A stretch of DNA of 64,000 bases, from contig JAHRBC010000002.1 of assembly GCA_022702545.1 (NCBI GenBank), positions 6,572,001-6,636,000 of the forward strand, read 5' to 3'. The DNA comes from Phycomyces nitens (lineage: Eukaryota > Mucoromycota > Mucoromycetes > Mucorales > Phycomycetaceae). The position numbers were made by a program, and so were the translations under genes. The notes beneath the pieces were generated by a model. That model was not told the DNA's origin. It saw only the letters and a program-made list of their open reading frames with translations, and searched no databases. The number at the start of each line of letters is the position of its first letter. The stretch's first letter is position 1. Shown piece by piece: positions 24,736-34,899 of this stretch.

Positions 24736-26437
24736 TTTCCCTTTAATATACTATCAAATCAATATACCTCATTATGCATATTTTGCGGGACTTTTATCAT
24801 TTCATAGTTATATAATGGGATATTAGTCTTCCGTTGATTCTGTAATTGACCAGCTATTTCCCCGTTTAAAGCCCTATAAATACTTCTTTTGAGTATTTCG
24901 TTTTTCCAATCTATTAATTGTTTGCGATTCAATGTAAAGGCAATATTCAACGATTTTATCCTTTGAATTATAATTGAGAATCTATCAGTAAATGCTTTTC
25001 ATATATTTTAGAGAGCAAAACTATTCAATGATTACAAAACTATATTGTTAAAAATTGTGATAAACTGTGTATAGATGAGCAAGGATTAAAGGTTCGGGGA
25101 GTATGTGGTACTTGAGAAATCTCTTTTTTTAAATAGGCGATACTGAATAATAAATTCTTTAGATACGCTTTCACTTGGATTCTCTAGTTAAAGAGCTTCT
25201 TTATCTGTTAAAAGTGTGATGCTTTATATTTAAAGAGATTAATAGTAAATACAACATAATATGTATTTTTATTAGGTGTTTGCCAAGAGAATGTTATGGA
25301 ACTCACGTGAAAAGTAAAAAGCCACGACCAAAAATATATTCCGACTCCGTGACTTGCCTTTAAAAAATATTTTATTCAAACACAGATGGATTTGTCTATA
25401 AATAAGAGGTCGAAACCTGCCAATTTTTGGTTCTTAGAGTACGAGCCAACAACGTGCGGGCTACGTCTACGTGACAACGGCCATGTATGTGGGGAATTTA
25501 AATTCCACGTACTAGATTGAAAAGTTCGTTTGACTTTGTAGTATCAGTCTTCCTGGCCATTAGCTAGGTCATTAGGGGGACCGTACTGCCGAGGAACGAT
25601 ATTTTATATATATTACATGTTCAAAAAGGAACGCGTAAATCACTTAATCAAATAAATGAAAATAAATCAAAGGTGTTATTGCTATACCTTTTGCCATGCT
25701 TTTACGTGTCAAACACTCAAGATGTATTGTTCATCTCCATCTTCATTCTACTCCGTCTAAAAAAAAACTATGCATCACTGACCCTTTTCATCTTTACAAT
25801 AATCTAATTGCACCATCTACATCTCTCAATTCAATCTCCAATCTTCTCTTTGCCTTTTCAACATTCAACTAATTGCGCCATCTACATTTCTCACGTCAAT
25901 CCCCAATCTTCTTTTCATCTTTTGAATGTTCAACTACTTGCACCATTTACATTCCTCAACAATACATCCTAATATTCACTCTAATTTGTATTGCATGGCC
26001 TACAACTATGCATCATCAACTCTTTCCAACTGACCATTCACTCCATCTCTACCGTCAATCACCTTATTAGCACCCACTTATTTTCATATAATCCGTCATT
26101 CTACCCAAAGAACATGCACTATGGAGAAATCCAAACCCAAAACCAGAAACCATTAACAGCACTCATTCAAGGTACTTGTTGCATCTGCAACTAGAAATTT
26201 TATAGACATGAGTGTCAACATTCAGTCTGTACTCTTTACGGGCTCCACCTGCTCTCCAAGGTGTTATAACCTTACTATATGTTCAAAAATCTATATTTGG
26301 TTTTATTGCTGTATAAGGTGTATGGTCATAGATCATCAATATTAATCCCAAGGTTTGTTTATAGATTGTTTTCAGTACTTATTACAGTTAGAGGTTTAGT
26401 GGTTTATTTTAGTGATAGACTTTGGAGATGATGTGGC
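24736..26437. other. Region without a recognised gene
   Basis: AT-rich, no supported gene. It holds a 65-bp tandem repeat (listed separately). Short open frames at 25873-26194 simply reflect this CT-rich repeat. Confidence 0.5.
25806..25965. repeat. Imperfect 65-bp tandem repeat
   Basis: Units begin at 25806, 25871 and 25936 with AATTGCACCATCTACAT, AATTGCGCCATCTACAT and ACTTGCACCATTTACAT, each ending in a CAACATTCAACT-like block. The third unit is partial. Pyrimidine-rich on the plus strand. Confidence 0.8.
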
Positions 26438-26633
26438 TGTGGTATACACACCACAACAGAGTGAAAAACAAACTCTATAATTGATCTTTGACTACTCTTT
26501 GCTGCCAACTTCAAGTTCACATCTCAATATTTATCGCCCAGACACTCTAAACTTTATACCAGGGCATAACTGACCATTATATAACAGGGATTTCAATTAC
26601 AAGGGAATCTGAATAATACTATATGTGGTGATC
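26438..26633. repeat. LTR-like repeat, family 2, partial
   Basis: Begins TGTGGTATACACACCACA and runs to AATACTATA, where family 1 starts. It matches 24488 onward, up to TTTGATTAATAGTATA at about 24669-24684. Confidence 0.5.
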
Positions 26634-26967
26634 CAGCCTTATCAATGTATATTTTACATATCCATAAGCTATACGTACAGATTATCCAAGAGCTAATAAG
26701 GTACGATAGACGAAGTATAGCAATGAATCAGAATAATAGCAACATGGACGCTGGGCTCAGAAGCTCAATCCATCTAATATCTTAGTGTGGTGAAAGACCC
26801 CTACGTATCAGGAAGTCAAATATATTTTGTAACAGCAGATTGAAAGAGTATATAAAGAACGGCACATTTTGTACCTTAATAAAGACAAGCTTATATACAG
26901 TCTCAAAGTACTCACTTACTGTTTATATCTCCATTACTATTTTTATTGTTTTTATCGCCCTAAAACA
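26634..26967 (+). repeat. LTR-like repeat, family 1, copy 3
   Basis: TGTGGTGATCCAGCC at the left, CGCCCTAAAACA at the right. A TATA box lies at 26849-26857 and AATAAAG at 26878-26884. It directly precedes the promoter region of F-box gene B, so it might supply promoter activity. No clear target-site duplication. Confidence 0.7.
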
Positions 26968-27363
26968 AAACAACAGGAATTAGAGGTCCTCCAAAGAAGT
27001 ACAATGGTTTCAGGCTAGTATATTTCCAAGTTCAACTTGCTGCGGATTGTACCTCTGTCCTACAATAAGCTACCCTTCCGTTGCTTCCTATTAAGACAGA
27101 ATGACCTTTCAGGCTATGTGATATACCCACTAGCTAACTCATCACGTGTTACAATATCTTATATATATATATAAACCTTTAACATGCCAAGTCTACGACT
27201 GAGCCAAACCAGTAAAACTATAAATTGCTCAGTCAACGACTGAGCCCACCAGTCGACCTAGTTTCTTTGATATTAAAGTGTAAAAAAAGTTATTTAAACA
27301 CTTGAAAGCCATTAAAGTCTCTCTTTTCAGTATCTCTCTATTCCAAATATCTCTCTTTCTATT
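26968..27363 (+). promoter_or_regulatory. Shared promoter module of the F-box family, gene B copy (interrupted)
   Basis: The family block AGGAATTAGAGGTC...CAAGTTC...TGCGGATTG...CTGTCCTACAATA is at 26973-27066. It is separated from the ATG-proximal part (TATTCCAAATATCTCTCT, 27350) by about 200 bp not seen in C, D or F, including a (TA)n run. B is thus the most diverged of the promoters. Confidence 0.55.
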
Positions 27364-29169
27364 ATGATATTATCCGATCTTCCTAAAGAAATCATAGAAC
27401 AATTCGCAAAATTTCTTTCTCTCGAGGCCAAAATATCTTGCTCTCTAGTGTGCAAATCATGGAAAAAACTCTTCCAGGATTCAATTAACTCTGATATATT
27501 GGTACATCGATCTTTTTTAAACAATCTTGTTAATCATCATCAAGATAATCAACCACCTTGCCTAAAAACTCGGCTGCTTGTACGATATTTGGAAATAGGC
27601 TATCATACGCTAACAACAGACGAAGAACTCTACGTACTGCAACAAACCTTTCCGAATATAAAGTATCTTCATCTTGGCACATATTCCATAATCCCAGATA
27701 ACTTTGGAGTCACTGCTGACTGGAATATATGGAGATCATTGACAGAACTCCACATCTCTATTGACCAGAAACATGTACCTGACATTGAGAATACGCTTGT
27801 TAAATTGCTTTTGTGTCTACCCCTCTTGAGACGACTTCAAATCCTTTCTGACCAAAAGATGTATATACAACTATCGTTCTCACTAGACAACTTTGAAACA
27901 ATCCACTCGCAATTAAATCACCTTGAATATATGGAATTAAAATCAAATCTATTGATGCTATCCGAAACAGACATTGAACGCATTACAGATGTATCACCAG
28001 CCACAAACATGAGAAGCATGAACATTTTTTCTGAAAATACAGACCATCGATGGCTATGCTATTTTGCGCGCAAATACCCCAATCTACACACTCTCAAATT
28101 CACGGCATCAAACATTCAACCTGAAACCTATGAAAAAAGGAAAGATACAATAGCATTGTTCCAAAAAGTGCCTCTGCCATTCCAACACCTTACAAAATTG
28201 AATTTTGTATATGCGGAACTCTATGGAAACGAAAATATACTTTTCTGGGATATAATGAATTTTCCCAATATGCCTTTAAAGCACTTTTCGGTGAAAATTT
28301 ATTTACAAAGTAATGTCGTCCCTTCTATTGCGCTTTGTGATATTTCCAAGCATGTCACAGAAGTTTGTCTCCCTGAATTCGCAAAGACCATCGAATCATT
28401 TTGTCTGATGTATCCAGTTAGATATTTAACCCGAAGCAGCCCTGCGGATATAAAATGCACCCTTGACAATCTAGTTGAGCTGTATATGGACACTTTTATG
28501 CCTTGTGAAATGGATGTCCTTTTATATACAGCGCCTCGATTAAGAGCAATTGAAATGCGCCATAGCAACATCAAACTTAAAGGCGAACTCTACAATTCAA
28601 GCAGATCTGGACTCCAAAAGTTCAAAGTATGGAAATCAGATATTACATCAGATGTTCTCCGGTTTCTGTCATTCCATTGCAGAAGTTTGAATGAGTTGGA
28701 TTTACAAGATATATCAGTATATGGCAACTTTACGACACCTGGGTGCCAGTTTATTGATATGACCTACACCCGCTTAGATAAATTTTATCTGGAAAGGACA
28801 GACTTTATTTTACAAGAGGGCGAGAGATCTGAAGGACATGCAGTTCTTATTACTCGACCAATTGACGATATTCCTCCTAAACAAGACTGCAATCATAATG
28901 TATTACCAGCCGTTCATGATCCACCTGTCCAATTTTATTATCAATTGTTTTACACATGTGATGAAGTGTGGAATATTTCATCAGACGAATATTCCTACTC
29001 GAAAAATTTTCCATACCGTGAGGAAAACAAAATAACCACTAAATGCATTACCGAATATGTGGATACAAAAGAAGAGGAGGACGAGAGCTCGAAATATAAC
29101 CGTTTTTCAAACTATACAAAGATAGAACTTGGCTATGTATCTGAATTTACAATCTGTTATACTCAATGA
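27364..29169 (+). CDS. F-box/leucine-rich-repeat protein, paralogue B
   Basis: Intronless, 601 residues, ATG at 27364. F-box at about 1-45 (LSDLPKEIIEQFAKFLSLE, then SCSLVCKSWKKLF). The LRR region carries the family blocks DHRWLCYFARKYPNLHT, ITSDVLRFLSFHCRSL and GNFTTPGCQFIDMTYTRL. The acidic tail (KEEEDESSKYNR) differs from all other copies. Predicted role as in the family: substrate receptor of an SCF ubiquitin ligase. It is preceded by an LTR-like repeat and followed by a dead Tc1-like transposase. Confidence 0.87.
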   Translation: MILSDLPKEIIEQFAKFLSLEAKISCSLVCKSWKKLFQDSINSDILVHRSFLNNLVNHHQDNQPPCLKTRLLVRYLEIGYHTLTTDEELYVLQQTFPNIKYLHLGTYSIIPDNFGVTADWNIWRSLTELHISIDQKHVPDIENTLVKLLLCLPLLRRLQILSDQKMYIQLSFSLDNFETIHSQLNHLEYMELKSNLLMLSETDIERITDVSPATNMRSMNIFSENTDHRWLCYFARKYPNLHTLKFTASNIQPETYEKRKDTIALFQKVPLPFQHLTKLNFVYAELYGNENILFWDIMNFPNMPLKHFSVKIYLQSNVVPSIALCDISKHVTEVCLPEFAKTIESFCLMYPVRYLTRSSPADIKCTLDNLVELYMDTFMPCEMDVLLYTAPRLRAIEMRHSNIKLKGELYNSSRSGLQKFKVWKSDITSDVLRFLSFHCRSLNELDLQDISVYGNFTTPGCQFIDMTYTRLDKFYLERTDFILQEGERSEGHAVLITRPIDDIPPKQDCNHNVLPAVHDPPVQFYYQLFYTCDEVWNISSDEYSYSKNFPYREENKITTKCITEYVDTKEEEDESSKYNRFSNYTKIELGYVSEFTICYTQ

Positions 29170-29389
29170 TTTTAAGACCCCTTTATTTAGTAACAATGTC
29201 ATTCAAACCCTTTCAACTAGCTCATCAATACTATATTCCTATTATTCTCTTTCTGAATCTTCTTTTCTCATTCAAATCACACCCTGTCTCACCAGATTAA
29301 CAATAAACCTCTTTATAAACCAAAACAGCTTTTATATTAACAGAAAGGCCTGATAATTAAAAGGTGCTCTTCATGACATTAGGCAATAT

Positions 29390-30145
29390 TGTATTTTAAT
29401 AAAATCTGGTATATCCGAAACAACTGTCCCAAGAACCATGGAAATATACAAGACAGACATTGAATTTGCCAAAAATCGAAAAGAACGTTCAAAGATCCTT
29501 AAGGAGCACAATTTCTGTCATCTTAGGAAATGAGTGAAAAAGAATTGTAAGGCTACACTTGGAGAGTTGACCAACACCATGAGAGATACAATGGGCAATT
29601 ACGTCTCAAAGACTACAATCTGCCGTGCCTATTGTAGAATTAGAATGTCTTGTTGCATTGTGTTTAAGCCACAGCTATCCAAAGGGCACAAAAAGAAACG
29701 ATTAGCTTTTACTTATCACTCAAAAAAAAACCAACGGTGGGGTCATATCTGGAGTGATGAATCTAGATTCATGGTTTTTCCCAAGGATGGAAAAATGTGA
29801 GTGGGAATATTTACAGTAGAAATTTTTTTTTTAAAAAAAAGACTTTATTGTGCCAAGAATGCAGCTTGGCAGTGGTTCGGTAATGGTGTGAGGCTGTATG
29901 TATGGAGGAGGAGTTGGCCCTCTGAAAACCAAAATCAACACTCTTGACCAGTATGCCTATATTAACTTGGCGGGCAAAAAACTTGTCCCTTTCTTGGACA
30001 ATTTGAATACACATTATAACTGAAAGTTCATTTATCAAAACAATGGTCCTTATCATAAGTTAAAACTGTCGGAATACTGGAAGAAGTGGCAGGGTATCCC
30101 AATAATAGTATGGCCGCCAAATACCCCATTTTTCAGCCCTATTCT
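29390..30145 (+). pseudogene. Decayed Tc1/mariner transposase
   Basis: Fragments of a Tc1-like transposase in several frames, in the right order. There is an HTH-like SGISETTVPRTM, then TTICRAYCR, the first DDE motif in IWSDESRFMVFPKDGK (about 29750-29795), GSGSVMVWG-like sequence after a frameshift (about 29870), the second motif as QNNGPYH (Asp replaced by Asn) and WPPNTPFFSPI, where the usual SPDLNPIE is lost. Stops and frameshifts are many, so it is not functional. Confidence 0.75.
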
Positions 30146-30159
30146 TTTATGTAAAATTT

Positions 30160-30900
30160 TGAACTTGTAGGGTACTTGCGTTATATTTATCCAGCTATTT
30201 CAATGTATGAAGTAGTGGATGTTTACTTTAGTCGTACAGTCTACAAAATATTTTATTCCTGGCATTCAGTGTATGTCACCCGTACTCAAAAGTTCTATCT
30301 TGGAGTGAATCAATTCGTTTGTAGACAAGTATTCAATCGAAATATCTATTAACAATAGTTGATCAACAATGTAAATGCATTGAAAAGGATGCTTTCTTAT
30401 AAAAGCATGCTATTCAATATTGCACACTCACCTGTCAAAGTAGTTTAACATTTCAGTAAAGTAAATCATCAAAGCTTTACGAGAGCATCTATATATTTTA
30501 CATAGTTTAGAGTCCTACGATTAATATCTATTGTGTATCAAATAAGTTGCAAGCACACCTTTCTTAATTTGTACCTCTTCTCAAACCATCTCCTTTAAAC
30601 TATTTAGCAAAGTGATCCTTTATCTCTTGTTTCAAAAACTCGCTCCAATTATAATATCGACAATGATTAAATCCAAGCCTGATAATCTACAAATAGACAC
30701 ATTTTGTAAAGAATATAACTTGGTCATACATTTATCCGTACTTTGACATGTAAGCTTAACCACTCGCCGCATTATCTCCATCTGTCAATAGTCCAACCAA
30801 AACATAAAGTAAATATTCAGAACAAATATCAATAAAGTCCCAGAGTGAGCCAAACCACTAAACCTCTAGCTGTGATAGCCATTCGAGACAATTTACAAAT
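30160..30900. repeat. Segment repeated at 55690-56440
   Basis: Nearly identical over about 740 bp to 55690-56440, starting at GAACTTGTAGGGTACTTGCG and including TGTATGAAGTAGTGGAT and CTCGCTCCAATTATAATATC. It lies upstream of gene C here and upstream of gene F there, so gene C and gene F share more distal upstream sequence than C and D do. No gene seen in it. Confidence 0.8.
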
Positions 30901-30939
30901 ATATTTATGGGGCTAATAGTTTACAAAGATAGTAACTTT

Positions 30940-31190
30940 GTTTCAGTAATAAAACCAATACCTTATATCTTGAACACAGGAACTAAAAGTCATCCAAAGG
31001 AAGAAGTAAAAGAGGAGGGAGCTTGTATATTCCCAAGTTCCACTTACTGCGGATTGCACATCTGTCCTACAATATACTAAGCCTCCTTTGCTTTTTCTCA
31101 CATTCGAATTCATGAAAATGTATTTAAACACTCGAAAAGCATTAAAACTTTTATTTCCAATATATCTGTATTCCAAATATCTCTTTTTTA
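30940..31190 (+). promoter_or_regulatory. Shared proximal promoter module, gene C copy
   Basis: Matches 40381-40639 (D) and 56932-57190 (F) almost base for base: TTGAACACAGGAA, GAGCTTGTATATTCCCAAG, TACTGCGGATTGCAC, CTGTCCTACAATA and TATTCCAAATATC just before the ATG. At about 30915-30930 it shows the uninterrupted site (AAAGATAGTAAC) into which a 466-bp element has inserted upstream of D and F. Confidence 0.65.
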
Positions 31191-33017
31191 ATGTTATTAT
31201 CAGACTTTCCTCAAGAAGTTATAGAACAATTTGCGGACCGTCTTTCTTTCGAGGACAAAAAAGCTTGCTCTCTAGTTTGCAAGTCATGGAAAGGCGTCTT
31301 CCAGGATTTCCTATACTCTGATCTAGTTATAAGCCGACACTTATTAAACAATCTTGTAAATCCTCCCCAAGATTATCAGCCACCTAGCCTAAGAACTCGA
31401 TTACTCGTACGATATTTGTCACTAAGCTATTCTACGCTAGCAACAGACGACGAACTCTACTTACTGCAACAAACCTTTCCGAAGTTAAAGCATCTTTACT
31501 TGCTCTATAATTCCATAATTCTAGACAACTTTGGAGTTACTACCGACTGGAATATCTGGCGGTCATTGTCAGAACTTCGTATTGAATTTAACCAGAGACA
31601 TGGGCATGACGTTATAAATAAGCTTGTTAAAATGCTTCTGTGTTTACCCCTCTTAAGACGACTGTGTATCGTTAATAGATACAGGTACGAAATGCTCGTA
31701 TCATTTTCATTAGACGACTTTGAAACAATCCACTCGCACCTAAAACACCTTGGATATTGGGAATTCAGTTCGAATCTATTGACTCTATCCGAAACAGACA
31801 TTGAACGTATGACAAAAGTATCGCCAGCCACAAACATGAGAAGCCTGGACATTACTTCTAGAAACACAGACCATCGATGGCTATGTTATTTTGCTCGCAA
31901 ATATCCGAATCTACACACAATTAGATTGGATACATACAACATTATACCTGAAAGCGATAAAAAAAGGAGCGATACGATCAAATTGTTCCAACAAGTGCCT
32001 CTGCCATTTCAACGCCTAACAAAATTGAATATTGAATATCGCAATTGGATTGGAAAAACTTATATACTTCTCTGGGATATAATCCATTTTCACAATGTGC
32101 CGTTAAAGCATGTATCGGTTAAAATTTTCTTACCATATGGTCACACTTCTCGTGATAACTCTTGTGACATTCCCAAATATGCCACAGATGTTTGTCTTGC
32201 ACGATTCTCAAACACCATCGAATCATTTCAACTGCAATGTGGAAGTACATATTCAATCCCAATCGACCTTTTAAAGATAAAAAGCAGCCTTTACAATCTG
32301 GTTGAGCTGAGTATTGGTCCTTCCACGTCTGTTGAAATTGATACCCTTCTAAGTGCAGCACCTCGCTTAAGAACAATTGAACTGTGCCGTAGTGATATCA
32401 AACTTAAAGACGAACTCTACAATTCAAACAGATTTGGGCTCCAGGCGTTCAGATTATGGAAAACAAAGATTACATCAGATGTTCTCCGGTTTCTGTCATT
32501 CCACTGCAAAAGTTTGAATGAGTTGATACTAAGAAGATCATCAGTATATGGAACTTTTACGACACCTGGGTGCCAGTTTATTGATATGACCCACACCCGC
32601 TTAGAGAAATTCAATCTGCAAGATACAAGCTTTATTATACAAGATAACGAAAAGTGCCCGGAAAACGTGAATATTACTCTTATTACTCAGCCAATTAACG
32701 ATGTTCCTCTAAACAAAGACCACGATCCCAATGTATTGCCGGCTGTTGCTGATAGCTCATCTGTCAAAGTTCATGATAGCTGGTTTTACACCATTACTGA
32801 TAATGAAATATGGTATATCCCACCAGACCAAGCCTTAAATGTCCTGAACTTTGCCTCAAACTATGAGGAAAACAAAAGAATCATTGACATGAGCGACTTT
32901 GATGAATATGACAGATATTCATTCGAGATTGTACCCAGCAATTGTGCTTTTGGATATACAAAGATAAAACTTGGTTATGTAGACCGTTTTCGGATCGATT
33001 ATAAGGATGGCATTTAG
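31191..33017 (+). CDS. F-box/leucine-rich-repeat protein, paralogue C
   Basis: Intronless, 608 residues, ATG at 31191. F-box at about 1-45 (LSDFPQEVIEQFADRLSFED, then KACSLVCKSWKGVF), LRR region with DHRWLCYFARKYPNLHT, ITSDVLRFLSFHCKSL and TFTTPGCQFIDMTHTRLEKF. Its first half is very close to paralogue A, its second half differs from A. Its 3' flank (AAAAATAAAAGAAACGTTT) is shared with paralogue E. The LINE copy 1 lies 463 bp downstream in the same orientation. Confidence 0.88.
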   Translation: MLLSDFPQEVIEQFADRLSFEDKKACSLVCKSWKGVFQDFLYSDLVISRHLLNNLVNPPQDYQPPSLRTRLLVRYLSLSYSTLATDDELYLLQQTFPKLKHLYLLYNSIILDNFGVTTDWNIWRSLSELRIEFNQRHGHDVINKLVKMLLCLPLLRRLCIVNRYRYEMLVSFSLDDFETIHSHLKHLGYWEFSSNLLTLSETDIERMTKVSPATNMRSLDITSRNTDHRWLCYFARKYPNLHTIRLDTYNIIPESDKKRSDTIKLFQQVPLPFQRLTKLNIEYRNWIGKTYILLWDIIHFHNVPLKHVSVKIFLPYGHTSRDNSCDIPKYATDVCLARFSNTIESFQLQCGSTYSIPIDLLKIKSSLYNLVELSIGPSTSVEIDTLLSAAPRLRTIELCRSDIKLKDELYNSNRFGLQAFRLWKTKITSDVLRFLSFHCKSLNELILRRSSVYGTFTTPGCQFIDMTHTRLEKFNLQDTSFIIQDNEKCPENVNITLITQPINDVPLNKDHDPNVLPAVADSSSVKVHDSWFYTITDNEIWYIPPDQALNVLNFASNYEENKRIIDMSDFDEYDRYSFEIVPSNCAFGYTKIKLGYVDRFRIDYKDGI

Positions 33018-33480
33018 TTCTACCATTGTCCCTAAAAATAAAAGAAACGTTTCAGAACTCATCAAATCTTTTAAATCAACAAAACAAAATAAAAAAAAAC
33101 ACTGTATTGCTTCCCAAGTTCTCTTTTTTTTTTCTAAAAAAAAGACTTGACATGTTACTCGCGCCATAATTGTGTAGGGAAAATTTTAAATGCCATCAAG
33201 TAATAATACATTATCAAAAGTGTCAAAGTTTGCAAGTGTAAAATCCACGCCAAATCCGAGTAGACAAAAAAAAATCCACGATCGATCTCCTGTTATTACT
33301 TGCTAATGACCCTGGCAAGTTAAAATCTCAATAGTTCCACACCAAACACACTTACACTTCACATTATAGCAATGATAATCGATCATTACACAATAGACGT
33401 TACATTACAAAGGAATTATAAAAGTATATAAACCACTAAAATATTATTTCTTTAATAAAGAACACTAGTAGTATCTACAA
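33018..33480. other. Spacer between gene C and the LINE, with LTR-like remnant
   Basis: The first 150 bp resemble the 3' flank of gene E. From about 33320 the sequence matches the 3' part of LTR-like family 2. The last 14 bp (33467-33480) are the left target duplication of the LINE. Confidence 0.55.
33467..33480. repeat. Left target-site duplication of LINE copy 1
   Basis: AGTAGTATCTACAA here is repeated exactly at 38775-38788 after the poly-A end of the element. Confidence 0.9.
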
Positions 33481-33615
33481 CACCAAACGGTTTCACAGCT
33501 AAATAATTGTTTTGTGCGGATAAATATTCTACCGACACAAATCCCCATAATAAGAACTAGTATGAGTACCCCTGAGGGATGGAACTCACAGGGCAGTACT
33601 GTCAACCCATGGTAG

Positions 33616-34899
33616 GTACAACGACCAGCAATCCGTGCACAGAGCACACCGTCCCGTCCGAAGAACAAGTCTCTTCATATCTTTACTGCACCTGGTTTTG
33701 ACCAGAGCCTCTCCGTGAATCCAGCATCTGCTGCTTGGGCCAGCACCATCCATCCGTCGAGCGTTTTGTTCAATCTCGGTAAATCCGTTCCTGCCAACGC
33801 AGTAGATGATGTCCTCTCTGACCACATTGGCCAGATGACCTCGTTGACCTTGCGTTACACTCGCTCAAAGGACCTTTTGGCAGAGGCCCTTTTCATCGAA
33901 CCTGCCACCCGGGTGAAAGCCATCTCCGACGGCCTGGTGTATCAGAGCACCCGAATCGTCGCTTCTCCACGTTTGCCTTCCAATAGTCATATTGTGAAGG
34001 TTAACATATATCGCATCAGCACCTGCGATCCCAAAACCGACCTTCTTGCACCGATCGAAGAGGCTTTCCAATCGTATGGAAAGGTTGTCCAATTGCGTGC
34101 CTACGTCTCCCACCGTGGAACTTTCCGTGGTGAAGCTACCGTCCTTCTGGACACATCTGGGTTAGACACACCCAAATCCCTTCCCAGCCGCCTTCATTTG
34201 GAAGGATCCATTTCCTGCGCAGTGGAGCTGCGTTCCAAGGATATTCCACCCGTGTGTGGGTATTGCCGTGAGGAAGGTCACTTCCTGCGTGCATGTACGA
34301 AGCGTCCCTCTCGTACACCCCGTTGTAAGCGTTGTGGTGTCTTGGGCCATGAAATGACCAGTCTAGACTGCCCCGCCCACCCTGACATTGTTGAGACCGA
34401 GCGTCTTCACCAAGAGCAACTGCAGCTGGAGATTGTTGAGGCAGAAGCTCTCCGTGCTCTCCAGGCTGCTGCCAGCACTCCCCCATCTCCTCCCAATGTT
34501 GTTGTCAGATCGACGACGAACACTACACCTCCTGTTCCCATTTCTCCGGCTCCCAAGCCCATTCGTCGCCGATCCATGTCGGTGATGACCACTCGGTCCA
34601 AGGCTGGATCCAATCGACCCCCTGCCCCCATTGGTGATGACATTGACATCCTAATGTATGATCCCAGTGGTCGAGGTACTTCTGCCAGCAAGTACTCGTT
34701 TGCCGCTCGAGGCATTGCTCTTCCTGAGGACGGTGTCTCCCGGCCCGTCATTACAGATGACGAATTCCGCCAGTCCTTGCTTGACCTCTCCGTCCAGGCA
34801 CATGCCCAGGGTAATCAGCCCTTCACTGATCTTGACGGCAATACGCCTATGGAAGAGCTTGACTCTCCCTCTGGTCAGTCTGGCCAACCATCTTCATAA
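33616..34899 (+). CDS. LINE ORF1 protein with two CCHC zinc knuckles (copy 1)
   Basis: The frame is open from 33616 to the TAA at 34897. No ATG is found before 33833 (LSDHIGQ-Met), and the protein as conserved in both copies clearly starts earlier, so either a non-ATG start (GTG at 33715, 394 residues) or a spliced or recoded start is used. The same is true of copy 2. The middle holds an RNA-binding-like region. Two zinc knuckles follow: CGYCREEGHFLRAC (C-x2-C-x4-H-x4-C) and CKRCGVLGHEMTSLDC (C-x2-C-x4-H-x5-C). The C-terminal third is Pro/Ser-rich. ORF1 proteins coat the element's RNA. ORF2's ATG follows the TAA directly. Confidence 0.8.
   Translation, partial: VQRPAIRAQSTPSRPKNKSLHIFTAPGFDQSLSVNPASAAWASTIHPSSVLFNLGKSVPANAVDDVLSDHIGQMTSLTLRYTRSKDLLAEALFIEPATRVKAISDGLVYQSTRIVASPRLPSNSHIVKVNIYRISTCDPKTDLLAPIEEAFQSYGKVVQLRAYVSHRGTFRGEATVLLDTSGLDTPKSLPSRLHLEGSISCAVELRSKDIPPVCGYCREEGHFLRACTKRPSRTPRCKRCGVLGHEMTSLDCPAHPDIVETERLHQEQLQLEIVEAEALRALQAAASTPPSPPNVVVRSTTNTTPPVPISPAPKPIRRRSMSVMTTRSKAGSNRPPAPIGDDIDILMYDPSGRGTSASKYSFAARGIALPEDGVSRPVITDDEFRQSLLDLSVQAHAQGNQPFTDLDGNTPMEELDSPSGQSGQPSS

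Noticed and set aside
25806..25965. 65-bp tandem repeat as a CRISPR-like array
   Set aside because: Units are directly joined with no unique spacers, and the host is a eukaryote.
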